A DNA stretch of 64,000 bases from an uncultured Bacteroidales bacterium (GCA_902763885.1 CACWTU010000001.1:248001-312000), one strand, 5' to 3'. Positions 9,386 through 19,487 are shown, numbered from the stretch's first letter. Numbers and translations: made by a program. The notes: generated by a model from the sequence alone, not told the origin.

Positions 9386-10612
9386 ATGGTACTGAATTGG
9401 ATCTGGGTTTCATTCTTTCTGATAGCTTTTGCGGTGGCCGTAATACGGCTCTGCATGGGTGATTCAAGCGTCTTTCAGGAGATTATGGATTCAACGTTCT
9501 CATCGGCCAAGACGGGCTTTGAGATTTCGTTGGGCTTGACAGGTGTGCTGTCACTTTGGCTCGGTATAATGAAGATTGGTGAGAAGGGTGGCCTGGTAAA
9601 TACCTTTGCCCGTTGGCTGAGCCCTGTGTTCTCAAGACTGTTCCCTGACCTGCCCAAGAATGATCCCGCGTACGGTCATATATTCATGAATGTGGCGGCC
9701 AATATGCTGGGGCTTGACAATGCAGCCACTCCTATGGGGCTTAAGGCTATGGAGCGCATGCAGGAACTGAACAAGGACAAGGATGTGGCATCAAATCCGA
9801 TGATCATGTTCCTGGTTCTGAATACATCAGGTCTGACACTGATTCCGGTGAGCGTGCTTGTATATCGTGCGCAGATGGGTGCGGCACAGCCGGCTGATGT
9901 TTTCATTCCCATTCTGCTGGCTACATTCTTTTCAACTCTGGTTGGCCTGCTGGCTACCTGTCTTATCCAGAAAATCAGGTTTGATAAGGTCCTGATTCTT
10001 TTTGTAGGTGGATTGAGCGCTATCGTAGCCCTGATTATCTGGGGATTCTCACAGTTGCCGGCAGTCAAGATTGGTCCGGTATCCACATCAGCTGCAAACA
10101 TTATCCTTTTCGTGGTGATAATAGGTTTTATCATATCGGGAATCAAGGGGAAAATCAATGTGTATGAGGCATTCGTTGAGGGAGCCAAGGATGGTTTCAC
10201 TACCGCCATCAAGATTATACCGTATCTGATTGCCATACTGGTGGGCATAGGCGTGTTCCGTGCATCGGGAGCTATGGATGCCGTGGTGAACGGAATAGGC
10301 TGGTGTGTTGAGAAATGCGGACTGGACAGCCAGTTTGTGGGTGCCCTGCCTACCGCTTTTATGAAACCTCTCTCCGGCGGCGGCGCGCGCGGCCTGATGA
10401 TTGACGCCATGACCACATACGGCGCAGATTCATTCACCGGACGTCTGGCCTGCCTGTTCCAGGGCTCTACCGATACTACGTTCTACATTCTTGCAGTCTA
10501 TTTTGGCAGCGTGAACATCAAGAACACACGCCATGCGGTGGGTTGCGGACTATTGGCAGACCTGGCAGGAATACTGGCAGCCATATTCCTGTGTTACCTG
10601 TTTTTTGCATAA
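9386..10612 (+). CDS. SpmA-SpmB fusion-type membrane protein (nucleoside-recognition/Gate domains)
   Basis: A 408-aa polytopic inner-membrane protein with about ten hydrophobic segments. The N-terminal half resembles spore maturation protein A (MNVAANMLGLDNAATPMGLK). The C-terminal half resembles SpmB (AFVEGAKDGFTTAIKIIPYL, then the glycine-rich LPTAFMKPLSGGGARGLM and QGSTDTTFYILAVYFGS). Both halves carry the 'Gate' or nucleoside-recognition fold, whose substrate is not established. The fused form is usual in non-sporulating Bacteroidetes, so the spore name says nothing about role here. It is the first gene of a tight operon with ybeY, 9 bp downstream. Confidence 0.85.
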   Translation: MVLNWIWVSFFLIAFAVAVIRLCMGDSSVFQEIMDSTFSSAKTGFEISLGLTGVLSLWLGIMKIGEKGGLVNTFARWLSPVFSRLFPDLPKNDPAYGHIFMNVAANMLGLDNAATPMGLKAMERMQELNKDKDVASNPMIMFLVLNTSGLTLIPVSVLVYRAQMGAAQPADVFIPILLATFFSTLVGLLATCLIQKIRFDKVLILFVGGLSAIVALIIWGFSQLPAVKIGPVSTSAANIILFVVIIGFIISGIKGKINVYEAFVEGAKDGFTTAIKIIPYLIAILVGIGVFRASGAMDAVVNGIGWCVEKCGLDSQFVGALPTAFMKPLSGGGARGLMIDAMTTYGADSFTGRLACLFQGSTDTTFYILAVYFGSVNIKNTRHAVGCGLLADLAGILAAIFLCYLFFA

Positions 10613-10621
10613 AGATAGATT

Positions 10622-11050
10622 ATGATATCATTCCTGACTGAGAATATAAAGATGCCTAAGCTTGACCGTAAGGCGGTAAGGGCCTGGATTGCCGCAGTGG
10701 CAGCTTCCTATGACGGCCGCAAGGTGGGTAACCTGAATTACATATTCTGTAATGATGACCGTATCCTTGAAGTGAACAAGGAGTTCCTGGGGCATGACTA
10801 CTTTACCGATATCATCACCTTTGACTACAGTGAGCCGGGTGTGGTGAGCGGCGATATGTACATAAGTACGGAAACGGTTTTAACTAACAGTGAGAAGTTC
10901 CATACGTCTTATGATAAGGAGCTGCTCAGAGTGATAATACATGGAGTGCTGCACCTGTGTGGCATCAATGATAAGGGGCGTGGCGAGAGGGCCGTTATGG
11001 AGGCGGCCGAGGAACGCGCCTTGGATATGTGGTACAAGAAACAATTCTGA
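10622..11050 (+). CDS. ybeY: Endoribonuclease YbeY (16S rRNA maturation/ribosome quality control)
   Basis: A 142-aa metal-dependent RNase that helps process the 3' end of 16S rRNA. The family's HxxxHxxG metal site is present as HGVLHLCGIND near residue 107. Proteobacterial enzymes have a third histidine where this one has aspartate (GIND), so the third zinc ligand may be Asp. NYIFCNDDRILEVNKEFLGHDYFTDIITFDY is recognisable as the family's central strand region. The stop TGA overlaps the ATG of the next gene (ATGA at 11050), indicating translational coupling. Confidence 0.94.
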   Translation: MISFLTENIKMPKLDRKAVRAWIAAVAASYDGRKVGNLNYIFCNDDRILEVNKEFLGHDYFTDIITFDYSEPGVVSGDMYISTETVLTNSEKFHTSYDKELLRVIIHGVLHLCGINDKGRGERAVMEAAEERALDMWYKKQF

Positions 11051-14000
11051 TGATGAGAAAGATACTTTTTACAGCCGTTTTGTTCCTGACGGGCGTGGGC
11101 GTATCGGCACAGAGCAGGCTGAATGATGCTGATGTACGTCTGCTTGACGAGTGCAGGACCCTGTTCATGCAGGGCAACTACAACGCTGCAGGCTCTTTGC
11201 TGGCAGAGTGGAACAAGGTGGCCGATGCCAATGGATTGGTTAGGACAGAGGAGATCAGGTACATGCAGGTGGTGATAGATGCCCAGCGTGACCTGAATAC
11301 GGCCATGCCGGCAATTGAGAAATTCATGTCGGAATACCCCAATTCCATATATAGCAACAGGATGCTGGCGCTTATGGGTTCATCCCACTTTGCACAGCAT
11401 GAATACAGTGAAGCCATTGAGTGTTTTGATGAGTGTGACCCTCTCCTTCTGAATGATGAGGATTGCCGGCGAATGGTCCGCCACAATGCCATTTCATTGA
11501 TTCGCTTGGGACGCAATGAGGAGGGATTCCTTGAGTTGAGTATTCTGGAGCGTCTCGTGGATGATCCTGAAGAGGATGAGGACCTGGTTTTCTATAAGGC
11601 TTATGTGGATTATGTAAACGGTAGGACGGATAAGGCCAAGGAGGGATTTGAAAACTCACTTGAATCATCACACTCTGAAGAGGCGCGCTTGTATCTGGCG
11701 GAATTGGATCTGCGCGGAAGCGGTGACCACAGTGTGGCACGTAAAACTGCGGAGGATATGATTGAAAATCTGGAAGACCCGTATATTGAAGCTGAAGCCG
11801 AGCGCATACTTGGCGAATACTGGTTCCGTCAGGGCGAATATGCCAGGGCTCAAGAGCTGCTCACGAGTTATCTTTCTGCTGAATTCAGTTCTGACCAGCG
11901 TCATGACAGGTATCTGTTAGGCATCTCGTGCTTGAACAATGGTGATATGGACGGAGCCATAGAGTATCTCTCAAAGGTTACCGGCCCGGATGACCAGATG
12001 ACGCAGAACGCCTGCCTGCATATAGGTCTGGCTGCTCTCAAGAAAGGTGACAAGAATATGGCGCGCATGTCATTTGAGAGGGCCGCTTCCCTTCCCGGCA
12101 AGGAGGATGTAAGAGAGCAGGCTCTTTACAATTATGCAATGGTTATCCATGAGACATCATATTCACCGTTTGCAGAATCAGTGAAATCATTTGAACGTTT
12201 CCTGAATGAGTTCCCAAATTCAAGATATACTGAAAACGTAAACAGCTATCTGGTTGACGCCTATCTGAGCACTCCCAGTTATGATGCAGCCTTGGCTTCC
12301 ATTGAGAAGATAAAGAGCCCCGGTGCCTCAATACTGGCCGCCAAGATGCAGCTGCTCTATAACAAGGCCATGGATCATATGGCCGCAGGGTTGTATAATG
12401 ATGTTCCTGACCTGCTTACGTCAGTGATAGCACTTGACAAGTATGACCACAACACTGCTCTTGAAGCTACCTTCTGGCGTGGTGAGGCATATTACCGTTT
12501 GGGAGAACCCGTTCGTGCGGAGGCTGACTATCGCCGTTATCTGGCCTCAGTATCCAAGGTGACATTAGCCAGCGGACTTGCCAATTATGGTGTAGGCTAT
12601 ATCCTTTTTGACCGCAAGGATTATGACAAGGCATGGCAGTCCATGAAGAAGGTCATAGAGACATCATCTGAATCAAAAGTGGGACGTGATGTCCTCTCAG
12701 ATGCCTGCCTGCGCGCCGGTGACTGCATGTTCTACAGCCGCCAGTACAATCAGGCCAAGGAATACTACAATATGGCCATAAACGTGAATGAGAAGGTGGG
12801 TGATTACGCCCTGTATCAGACGGCGTTGGTTAACGGCCTGCAGCGCAACTATCATCAGAAGATTCAGGATCTTAAGCATCTTATAAGCGGATATCCCTCA
12901 TCGGCATATATGGCATCGGCCCTGTATGAAGAGGGCAGGGCTTATCAGCAGACTGATGAGCCTGAGCAGGCCGTGAAGGTGTTTGCCAGGTTAATGACAG
13001 ATTTTCCCAACACGGACCTGGCACGTAAGGCGGCAGCAGAGACAGCTCTGATCTATTATCAGACTGAAAAGTACGATGAGGCAATAAAGGCATATAAGGA
13101 GGTTATTGCCAACTATCCCGGAAGTGATGAAGCCCGTACGGCACTTGTTGACCTTAAATCCATTTACGTGGAGAAGGGTGATGTAAACTCTTATGTTGAA
13201 TACACCTCAACAGTTAAGGGAGCGGCCCCCATTGCTGCATCTGAGCGTGATTCACTTACCTATACGGCGGCTGAGGGGTTGTTCAGCCGTGGTGACAAGA
13301 TAGGTGCTCTGGCCCGTTTCAGTGATTATGTAAAGCAGTTCCCTGAGGGAGCGTTCGTTGCAAACGCATGGTATTATCAGGGCTCCATCTATGAGGAGGC
13401 TAAGGATTTTGAGCGTGCGGTTGACTGTATGCTTCATGCAGCTGCTTTTGAGAACAGCCGTTTTGCTGAGAGCGCACTGGATCATGCCGCATCAATCTCC
13501 TGGCAGCAGTCTGATTATGAGAACGCTATGGATCTCTACATGCGTCTGTATGCTAAGACTACTGATGCCGAGCGTCAGAAACGCAGCCTGTATTGCATTG
13601 TGAGCAGTGCCGGAAAGATTGAGGAGCATGATGCCGTGATGATGTATGCCGATAAGGCATTGCAGACCCAGCTTTCACAGGAGCAACGTACGGAGGTGAT
13701 GTACCGCAAGGCCAAGGCTTTGCTCTCACAGAATAAGGGTAAGGATGCCCGTCCCATACTGGAGGAACTCTCCAAGGACACCCGTTCACAGTATGGTGCT
13801 GAATCGGATTATCTGCTTAGCCAGTTCCTGTATGACAGCGGTGACAAGGAGGGTGCCGAGAAGGTCATTATGGATTTCATAAAGGAGGGTACTCCGCATA
13901 TGTACTGGCTGGCCCGCAGCTTTATACTGCTCAGTGACATTTACAAGTCACAGGGCAAGGACGTGGAGGCCCGTCAATACCTGCTTTCGCTCAAGAACAA

Positions 14001-14052
14001 CTATTCAGAAAATGATGACATAGCGGATATGATTGCCGCAAGACTTGATTGA
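11050..14052 (+). CDS. Large periplasmic/secreted tetratricopeptide-repeat protein
   Basis: A 1000-aa protein with a signal peptide (MMRKILFTAVLFLTGVGVSAQ) followed almost entirely by helical TPR units from about residue 30 to the end, e.g. ALYEEGRAYQQTDEPEQA and AETALIYYQTEKYDEAIKAY. Repeats of this sort act as protein-binding scaffolds. Position suggests a partner: the next gene, overlapping by one base, encodes an outer-membrane barrel, a pairing seen in many Bacteroidales. That suggests an envelope complex, which is inference only. The start was chosen at the ATG overlapping the ybeY stop; the next codon is also ATG. Confidence 0.85.
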   Translation: MMRKILFTAVLFLTGVGVSAQSRLNDADVRLLDECRTLFMQGNYNAAGSLLAEWNKVADANGLVRTEEIRYMQVVIDAQRDLNTAMPAIEKFMSEYPNSIYSNRMLALMGSSHFAQHEYSEAIECFDECDPLLLNDEDCRRMVRHNAISLIRLGRNEEGFLELSILERLVDDPEEDEDLVFYKAYVDYVNGRTDKAKEGFENSLESSHSEEARLYLAELDLRGSGDHSVARKTAEDMIENLEDPYIEAEAERILGEYWFRQGEYARAQELLTSYLSAEFSSDQRHDRYLLGISCLNNGDMDGAIEYLSKVTGPDDQMTQNACLHIGLAALKKGDKNMARMSFERAASLPGKEDVREQALYNYAMVIHETSYSPFAESVKSFERFLNEFPNSRYTENVNSYLVDAYLSTPSYDAALASIEKIKSPGASILAAKMQLLYNKAMDHMAAGLYNDVPDLLTSVIALDKYDHNTALEATFWRGEAYYRLGEPVRAEADYRRYLASVSKVTLASGLANYGVGYILFDRKDYDKAWQSMKKVIETSSESKVGRDVLSDACLRAGDCMFYSRQYNQAKEYYNMAINVNEKVGDYALYQTALVNGLQRNYHQKIQDLKHLISGYPSSAYMASALYEEGRAYQQTDEPEQAVKVFARLMTDFPNTDLARKAAAETALIYYQTEKYDEAIKAYKEVIANYPGSDEARTALVDLKSIYVEKGDVNSYVEYTSTVKGAAPIAASERDSLTYTAAEGLFSRGDKIGALARFSDYVKQFPEGAFVANAWYYQGSIYEEAKDFERAVDCMLHAAAFENSRFAESALDHAASISWQQSDYENAMDLYMRLYAKTTDAERQKRSLYCIVSSAGKIEEHDAVMMYADKALQTQLSQEQRTEVMYRKAKALLSQNKGKDARPILEELSKDTRSQYGAESDYLLSQFLYDSGDKEGAEKVIMDFIKEGTPHMYWLARSFILLSDIYKSQGKDVEARQYLLSLKNNYSENDDIADMIAARLD

Positions 14053-15701
14053 TGCTGACTATGAAACGTTATATTACACTGGCTGTCATAGCCGTTTTTT
14101 GCTGGAGTGCGGTAAGTGCGCAGCAAAGTGAACTGCCTTCCAGGTCAATGACCATTGAGGGAGCATATAATCCCACTATGACCAGTACTGATAAGGTAAT
14201 GCCTGTACCTGACAGGCCTGCCATAGAGCGTAAACCGGCCACTGTGAGTTACCTGACAGACAGCAAGCCGCTTACCTCCTTGACACGTAATCCGATGGGG
14301 ACGTTTTCTGAGAACTCCGATGATGTAATCCCCGGCAGATATACCGGATTACTGCGCTTTGGATACGGACTCAGGAATGACCATGACGGGTTGGCTGATT
14401 TCAACTGGCGTATATCGGACAGGGATGACCTTCATATCTCCGGATTGCTTGACGCATGGGCTACAAAACCATCCGGTGACTGGAAATCCAGAATGTTCAA
14501 CGGTGACCTTAACGCTGCCTATTCACACAGGTTCAATAGTTTCACGATAGGTGTTGACGGAGCATTCGGCCATTCACACTTCAACTATAGACCCGGAAAA
14601 AACATGACAGCCGCACAAGAGGAGCAGAGTACTTTGATGCAGAAAATCCAGCGTGGAGAGTTTGGGCTGTCAATGTCAGGTAAGGCAAGTGAGGTGCTGT
14701 GGCATTTCCGGACCGGGATGGAGTTCCTGTCACGTGACGGATTGAATCTGGTGGGGACGGAGAGAACCAATAAGGAACGTCTGCTGCGTATTGAAGGTGG
14801 TGCTGAGATGCCTTTACTGGGCGGTACCGGTGGCTTGGATTACAGACAGAAGACAGCCATGTATGACTGGCAGGCTCTGGACGGATCAGACTATTCAGGA
14901 TTCACTACATTGACATTCTCTCCATACTGGAAGCAGTCATGGGATAAGACGGATGTCCGTTTGGGATTGAATCTGGATATCCGTACCGGAGCCGGATACA
15001 AGGTCCTGTTGTCTCCTATGGCAACCGCCACGTATAAAGCCAGCCGGAAGTTCAGGTTAGATGCCGGTCTCATAGGCGGCCTGGAGGATAATGCCATACG
15101 TAACTTATCAAAGATCTCTCCATATTGGTCAGAAAAGGAACGCATTAGGGACGGATACACCTTGGTAAACGGTTTCATTGGCATATCATACAGTCAGGGT
15201 TCATGGCTTACTTTATCGCTCAAAGGCGGATACCGTCATACTATTGACGAGGTCTTCCAGACAGAGTCTGATGACCTTATTGTCACGTCATTCCTGCAGC
15301 AGCAGTCATCAAATGTCCTGTATTTCAGGTTTGATGCTGATATGCAGTTCTCAGACAGGGCGGTGTTTAAGATGGATTTGAATTATAATGATTACTTCGG
15401 TTATCCTTACAGAAGCAAGATGCAGTTCAAACCGGCGTTCGATGCAAACTTCTATGGCTGTTACACTCTGGCCCGCGGACTGGATGTCATGCTGTCATAT
15501 AAGCTTATGGTATTCCACTGGGTAAACAAGGTTGCCATGCCTACAGTAAATGACGTGGCATTGACTGTTGATTATGATCTGACCAGGAAACTATCATTAT
15601 ATGCAACGTTTAAACACCTGGCAGGCGGTGACTTCTATTATTATGCCGGGTATCGTGAAATCAAACCATCATTCCTGATTGGCGCTGCCTACAGTTTCTG
15701 A
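14052..15701 (+). CDS. Outer-membrane beta-barrel protein, partner of the TPR protein
   Basis: A 549-aa exported protein. A signal peptide lies in KRYITLAVIAVFCWSAVSAQ. The mature N-terminus (SMTIEGAYNPTMTSTDKVMPVPDRP) resembles the short conserved lead-in of Bacteroidales barrel proteins that follow TPR genes. The remainder alternates aromatic and polar residues in strand-like blocks (LLRFGYGLRNDHDG, FTIGVDGAFGHSHFNYRP) and ends in aromatic F (LIGAAYSF), as expected for a barrel C-terminus. The start at 14052 overlaps the previous stop (TGATG); an ATG at 14061 would give a more typical signal peptide. The cargo or function is unknown. A terminator follows. Confidence 0.8.
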   Translation: MLTMKRYITLAVIAVFCWSAVSAQQSELPSRSMTIEGAYNPTMTSTDKVMPVPDRPAIERKPATVSYLTDSKPLTSLTRNPMGTFSENSDDVIPGRYTGLLRFGYGLRNDHDGLADFNWRISDRDDLHISGLLDAWATKPSGDWKSRMFNGDLNAAYSHRFNSFTIGVDGAFGHSHFNYRPGKNMTAAQEEQSTLMQKIQRGEFGLSMSGKASEVLWHFRTGMEFLSRDGLNLVGTERTNKERLLRIEGGAEMPLLGGTGGLDYRQKTAMYDWQALDGSDYSGFTTLTFSPYWKQSWDKTDVRLGLNLDIRTGAGYKVLLSPMATATYKASRKFRLDAGLIGGLEDNAIRNLSKISPYWSEKERIRDGYTLVNGFIGISYSQGSWLTLSLKGGYRHTIDEVFQTESDDLIVTSFLQQQSSNVLYFRFDADMQFSDRAVFKMDLNYNDYFGYPYRSKMQFKPAFDANFYGCYTLARGLDVMLSYKLMVFHWVNKVAMPTVNDVALTVDYDLTRKLSLYATFKHLAGGDFYYYAGYREIKPSFLIGAAYSF

Positions 15702-15732
15702 TTCCTTTTTTTATTAATTTATAATTAATAAG

Positions 15733-15769
15733 GTGAACGGATGGATTTTTTTCTGTCCGTTCGCTTTTT
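15733..15769 (+). terminator. Terminator after the ybeY-TPR-barrel operon
   Basis: A hairpin with stem GAACGGA/TCCGTTC is followed by GCTTTTTC. It separates the operon from topA. Confidence 0.7.
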
Positions 15770-15788
15770 CTATATCTATTTTTTGTTC

Positions 15789-15797
15789 TACTTTTGC
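15789..15797 (+). promoter_or_regulatory. -7 box TACTTTTGC of the topA-aroK operon
   Basis: Exact TAnnTTTG match, 35 bases before the topA ATG. A T-rich TTTT sits about 19 bases upstream in the -33 position. Confidence 0.6.
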
Positions 15798-15831
15798 CGC
15801 GCCTTAGGGCAAGATAAATAGAAAAAATATC

Positions 15832-18171
15832 ATGCAGAAGAATCTGGTTATTGTTGAGTCTCCGGCCAAGGCCAAGACAATTGAGAAGTTTTTAGGTTCT
15901 GACTATAAGGTTATGTCAAGCTACGGACATATCTGTGACCTGAAAAAGAAAGACCTGAGTATTAACATAGATACATTTGAACCCATATATGAAATACCTT
16001 CCGATAAGAAGAAGGTGGTAAGTGAACTCAAGGAGGCAGCCAAGAAAGCTGAGATGGTCTGGCTGGCATCTGATGAGGACCGTGAGGGAGAGGCCATTAG
16101 CTGGCATCTGTTTGAGACTCTGGGTCTGAAACCTGAAAAGACCAAACGTATAGTCTTCCACGAGATAACCAAGAATGCCATTCTGCACGCCATAGAGACC
16201 CCGCGTGATATTGACACCAATCTGGTATATGCACAGCAGGCCCGCCGAGTGTTGGACCGTATCGTGGGTTTCAAACTTTCACCCATCCTCTGGCGCAAGG
16301 TCAAGCCGTCACTTTCTGCCGGTCGTGTGCAGTCAGTGGCAGTACGTCTTATCGTAGAGCGTGAGCGCGAGATCAAGGAGTTCGTGCCTGAGGCATCGTA
16401 TAAGGTGGTGGCCATATTCAGACTGGATATAGACGGAACACTCCATGATGTACGTGCCGATTACAGCGGTCGTTTCAAGACCAAGGAGGAGGCCAAGGCT
16501 TTCCTTGAGAAGTGCAAAAATGCCCAGTTCAAGGTGAGTGAGATATCTACCAAGCCTATCCGCAAGATACCTGCACCTCCTTTTACTACATCCACACTTC
16601 AGCAGGAGGCTACCCGCAAGTTCGGTTTTACCGTGATGCAGACCATGATGCTGGCACAGCGTCTGTATGAGTCAGGTAAGATAACCTATATGCGTACTGA
16701 CTCTGTAAACCTGTCAACCCTTTGCCTGGATTCATGCAAGAAGGCTATCAGTGAGTCAATGGGTGATGAGTATGTAAAGACACGTCAATATACACAGAAG
16801 GCTAAAGGTGCCCAGGAGGCTCATGAGGCTATCCGTCCTACCTATATGGACAACCAGTCAATAGATGGCACTGCTCCTGAGAAGCGCCTCTATGAACTTA
16901 TCTGGAAACGCACCATAGCATCACAGATGGCTGATGCCGAGATTGAAAAGACCACGGTGTCAATCGTTGCTCCCAAGATAGACGGTGAGTTCAACGTATC
17001 AGGTGAGATGGTCAAGTTTGACGGATTCCTCAAGGTCTATCGTGAGACCCGCGATGATGACTCTTCCGAGTCACAGGAGAGTCAGGGCCTGCCTGAGTTC
17101 AAGAAGGGACAGAGCCTGGAATTCAGCCAGATTTCAGCATACGAGCGCTTCACCCAGCATCCGCAGCGTTTCAATGAAGCCGCTCTGGTGCATAAGATGG
17201 AGGAGTTGGGCATAGGCCGTCCTTCAACATACGCTCCCACGATAGGTACCATCCAGCAGCGCGAGTATGTGTTGCGTGAGGATATCGAGGGCAGTAAGCG
17301 TGAGTGTGACATGCTGCGTCTGGAGAACGGCAGCATCAAGGAGCAGACCATTACAGAGGTGTATGGGTCAGAGAAGTCAAAACTGGTGCCTACTGACATA
17401 GGTATGGTGGTTAATGATTTCCTGATAGAGTATTTCCCCGATATAATGAACTACAACTTCACTGCTCAGGTGGAGAAGGAGTTTGATGATATTGCAGAGG
17501 GTGATAAGCAGTGGAAGAACGTTATCAGTACCTTCTATGACAAGTTCAATCCTTCTGTAAACAACGCTATGTCAATCAAGAATGAGCATAAGGTTGGCGA
17601 GCGCATACTTGGCACAGATCCCATATCAGGCAAGCCTGTGTCTGTCAAGATAGGCCGTTACGGCCCCATCGTTCAGATAGGCAGCGCCGAGGATGAGGAC
17701 AAGCCCCGTTTTGCTCAGATGAAGAAGGGTCAGACCATTGAGACCATCACTCTTGATGAGGCTTTGGAGCTGTTCCGTCTGCCGCGCACATTGGGTGAGT
17801 TTGAAGGTAACCCCGTGAGTGTAGGTACAGGCCGTTTCGGACCATATATACGTCATGACAAGTTCTATGTGTCACTGAGCGGTGTGGCCGATCCTCTTAC
17901 CATTACTCTTGAGGAGGCAGTCAAGATGATTCAGGATAAGCGTGATGCCGAGTCAAAGAAGGTTCTCAAGTCATTCTCCGGCAATCAGGACCTTGAGGTG
18001 ATGAACGGCCGTTACGGTGCATACATTGCATATCAGGGAAGCAACTACAAGATTCCCAAGAGCGCTGATCCCACTACTCTCACAGAAGAGGAGTGCATGG
18101 ATATCATCAAGCGCCAGATTGAAAAGACCGGTTCAGCGCCCAAGCGCAGGATTTTCAAGACCAAGAAATGA
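15832..18171 (+). CDS. topA: DNA topoisomerase I (type IA)
   Basis: Relaxes negative supercoils by cutting one strand through a 5'-phosphotyrosine. The 779-aa protein begins with the TOPRIM domain (NLVIVESPAKAKTIEKFLG) and has the acidic triad region ASDEDREGEAISWH. The catalytic tyrosine is Y286 in ITYMRTDS. The C-terminus carries three glycine-rich repeats (GRYGPIVQIG, GRFGPYIRHD, GRYGAYIAYQ) instead of the cysteine zinc ribbons of the E. coli enzyme; no CxxC pair is visible there. The stop overlaps the aroK start (ATGA), so the two are translationally coupled. Confidence 0.97.
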   Translation: MQKNLVIVESPAKAKTIEKFLGSDYKVMSSYGHICDLKKKDLSINIDTFEPIYEIPSDKKKVVSELKEAAKKAEMVWLASDEDREGEAISWHLFETLGLKPEKTKRIVFHEITKNAILHAIETPRDIDTNLVYAQQARRVLDRIVGFKLSPILWRKVKPSLSAGRVQSVAVRLIVEREREIKEFVPEASYKVVAIFRLDIDGTLHDVRADYSGRFKTKEEAKAFLEKCKNAQFKVSEISTKPIRKIPAPPFTTSTLQQEATRKFGFTVMQTMMLAQRLYESGKITYMRTDSVNLSTLCLDSCKKAISESMGDEYVKTRQYTQKAKGAQEAHEAIRPTYMDNQSIDGTAPEKRLYELIWKRTIASQMADAEIEKTTVSIVAPKIDGEFNVSGEMVKFDGFLKVYRETRDDDSSESQESQGLPEFKKGQSLEFSQISAYERFTQHPQRFNEAALVHKMEELGIGRPSTYAPTIGTIQQREYVLREDIEGSKRECDMLRLENGSIKEQTITEVYGSEKSKLVPTDIGMVVNDFLIEYFPDIMNYNFTAQVEKEFDDIAEGDKQWKNVISTFYDKFNPSVNNAMSIKNEHKVGERILGTDPISGKPVSVKIGRYGPIVQIGSAEDEDKPRFAQMKKGQTIETITLDEALELFRLPRTLGEFEGNPVSVGTGRFGPYIRHDKFYVSLSGVADPLTITLEEAVKMIQDKRDAESKKVLKSFSGNQDLEVMNGRYGAYIAYQGSNYKIPKSADPTTLTEEECMDIIKRQIEKTGSAPKRRIFKTKK

Positions 18172-18698
18172 TAAGGGTTTTCCTGATGGGCTTTATGGGG
18201 GCTGGCAAGACCACCCTCGGCAAGGCCTTGGCAAAGGACCTTGGTATCTCTTTCATAGACCTGGACCAGTATATTGAGCGCAGGTATATGAAAACCGTGA
18301 GCCAGATATTTGCCACTAAGGGAGAGCAGGGATTCCGTGAGATAGAGAGCCGTCTGCTTCGTGAAGCCGGTGAGTTTGATGACGTGATAGTGTCATGCGG
18401 TGGCTCAACACCTCTCATAGGAGATAACATGGACTATATGCTTGCTCAGGGCAAGACCGTCTATCTAAAGTGTGATAATGAAACTCTGCTACGTCGTCTC
18501 AAGGCTGCCAGCGCAACCCGTCCGCTCATAGCAGGCAAGACAGATACAGAACTGGCTGCATTCATCGGGTCCGAGACAAAAAGACGTGAACCCGGATATC
18601 TGAGGGCAGAGTTCATCTGTCCGGGAGACCGTCTGGAGACCCGTGACCAGATATCGGATACCGTAAAGTATTTGGAGCAGCTTTTGAATTTGAAATAA
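18168..18698 (+). CDS. aroK: Shikimate kinase
   Basis: Phosphorylates shikimate to shikimate-3-phosphate in the chorismate pathway. The 176-aa P-loop kinase has GFMGAGKTT at residues 8-16, the shikimate-binding DLDQYIE (DxD-like) and FREIESRLL segments, the VSCGGSTPL Walker-B-like motif, and the lid arginine in ATRPLI. It overlaps topA by 4 bp, and argB follows after 14 bp. Length and motifs are typical. Confidence 0.95.
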   Translation: MIRVFLMGFMGAGKTTLGKALAKDLGISFIDLDQYIERRYMKTVSQIFATKGEQGFREIESRLLREAGEFDDVIVSCGGSTPLIGDNMDYMLAQGKTVYLKCDNETLLRRLKAASATRPLIAGKTDTELAAFIGSETKRREPGYLRAEFICPGDRLETRDQISDTVKYLEQLLNLK

Positions 18699-18712
18699 GA
18701 AAAAAACGCAAT

Positions 18713-19486
18713 ATGAAACAGTCACTTGTCATTGTAAAGGTAGGAGGTAAGATAGTGGAGCAACCCGATACGCTGGAGCGTCTGCTCAATGACTTCAAGG
18801 CCATACCCGGCAATAAACTGCTTGTTCACGGCGGAGGTCGTTCGGCAACCGCAATGGCTGCCCGTCTGGGCATAGAGAGCAAGATGGTTGACGGACGCCG
18901 TATCACTGATGCCGATATGCTTGACGTGGTGACAATGGTCTATGGCGGTCTGGTAAACAAGAACATCGTGGCCAAGTTGCAGGCAGAGGGTATCAATGCC
19001 ATCGGTCTTACAGGTACTGACTGCAATGTCATGCAATCCGATAAGCGTCCTGTCAAGGATGTCGATTATGGTTTTGTGGGCGATGTCAAGACTGTGAACG
19101 CAGAGTTTCTGGCCAGCCTGATAGAGAAGGGTATAGTTCCGGTTCTTGCTCCGCTTACCCATGACGGTAAGGGTCAGCTGCTCAATACCAATGCCGATAC
19201 CATAGCCGGTGAGGCTGCCAAGGCATTAGCCCGCCTGTTCAAGGTTACCCTGATATTCTGCTTTGAAAAGCCGGGTGTGCTGATGCATGAGGATGATGAC
19301 AACAGCGTCATTCCTTACATTTCATATTATGATTTTCCGCGTCTGGTCCAGGACGGCACCATAAGCGGTGGTATGATTCCCAAGATACAGAATGCCTTCA
19401 ATGCACTGCAGGCCGGTGTGTCATCGGTCCTGATTACCAAGGCTGAGTCACTTGACAAGCTTACAGGCACTACAATAGCCCTGTAA
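18713..19486 (+). CDS. argB: Acetylglutamate kinase (possibly N-succinylglutamate kinase)
   Basis: Second step of arginine biosynthesis, phosphorylating the gamma-carboxyl of N-acylated glutamate. The 257-aa amino-acid-kinase fold shows VKVGGKIV at the N-terminus, the substrate loop LLVHGGGRSAT, NTNADTIAGEAAKAL, and SGGMIPKI near the C-terminus. It is short at the N-terminus, as expected for an arginine-insensitive ArgB. In at least some Bacteroides the pathway uses N-succinyl intermediates, so the natural substrate may be N-succinylglutamate; that is family knowledge and is not visible here. The stop lies one base from the stop of the convergent gene. Confidence 0.93.
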   Translation: MKQSLVIVKVGGKIVEQPDTLERLLNDFKAIPGNKLLVHGGGRSATAMAARLGIESKMVDGRRITDADMLDVVTMVYGGLVNKNIVAKLQAEGINAIGLTGTDCNVMQSDKRPVKDVDYGFVGDVKTVNAEFLASLIEKGIVPVLAPLTHDGKGQLLNTNADTIAGEAAKALARLFKVTLIFCFEKPGVLMHEDDDNSVIPYISYYDFPRLVQDGTISGGMIPKIQNAFNALQAGVSSVLITKAESLDKLTGTTIAL

Positions 19487-19487
19487 G

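Noticed and set aside
9676..10437. A 253-codon open frame on the minus strand inside the SpmA/SpmB-type gene
   Set aside because: It is antisense to a clearly coding membrane protein, has biased Pro/Thr/Ile/Arg composition, and shows no family features. It is a shadow of the real gene.
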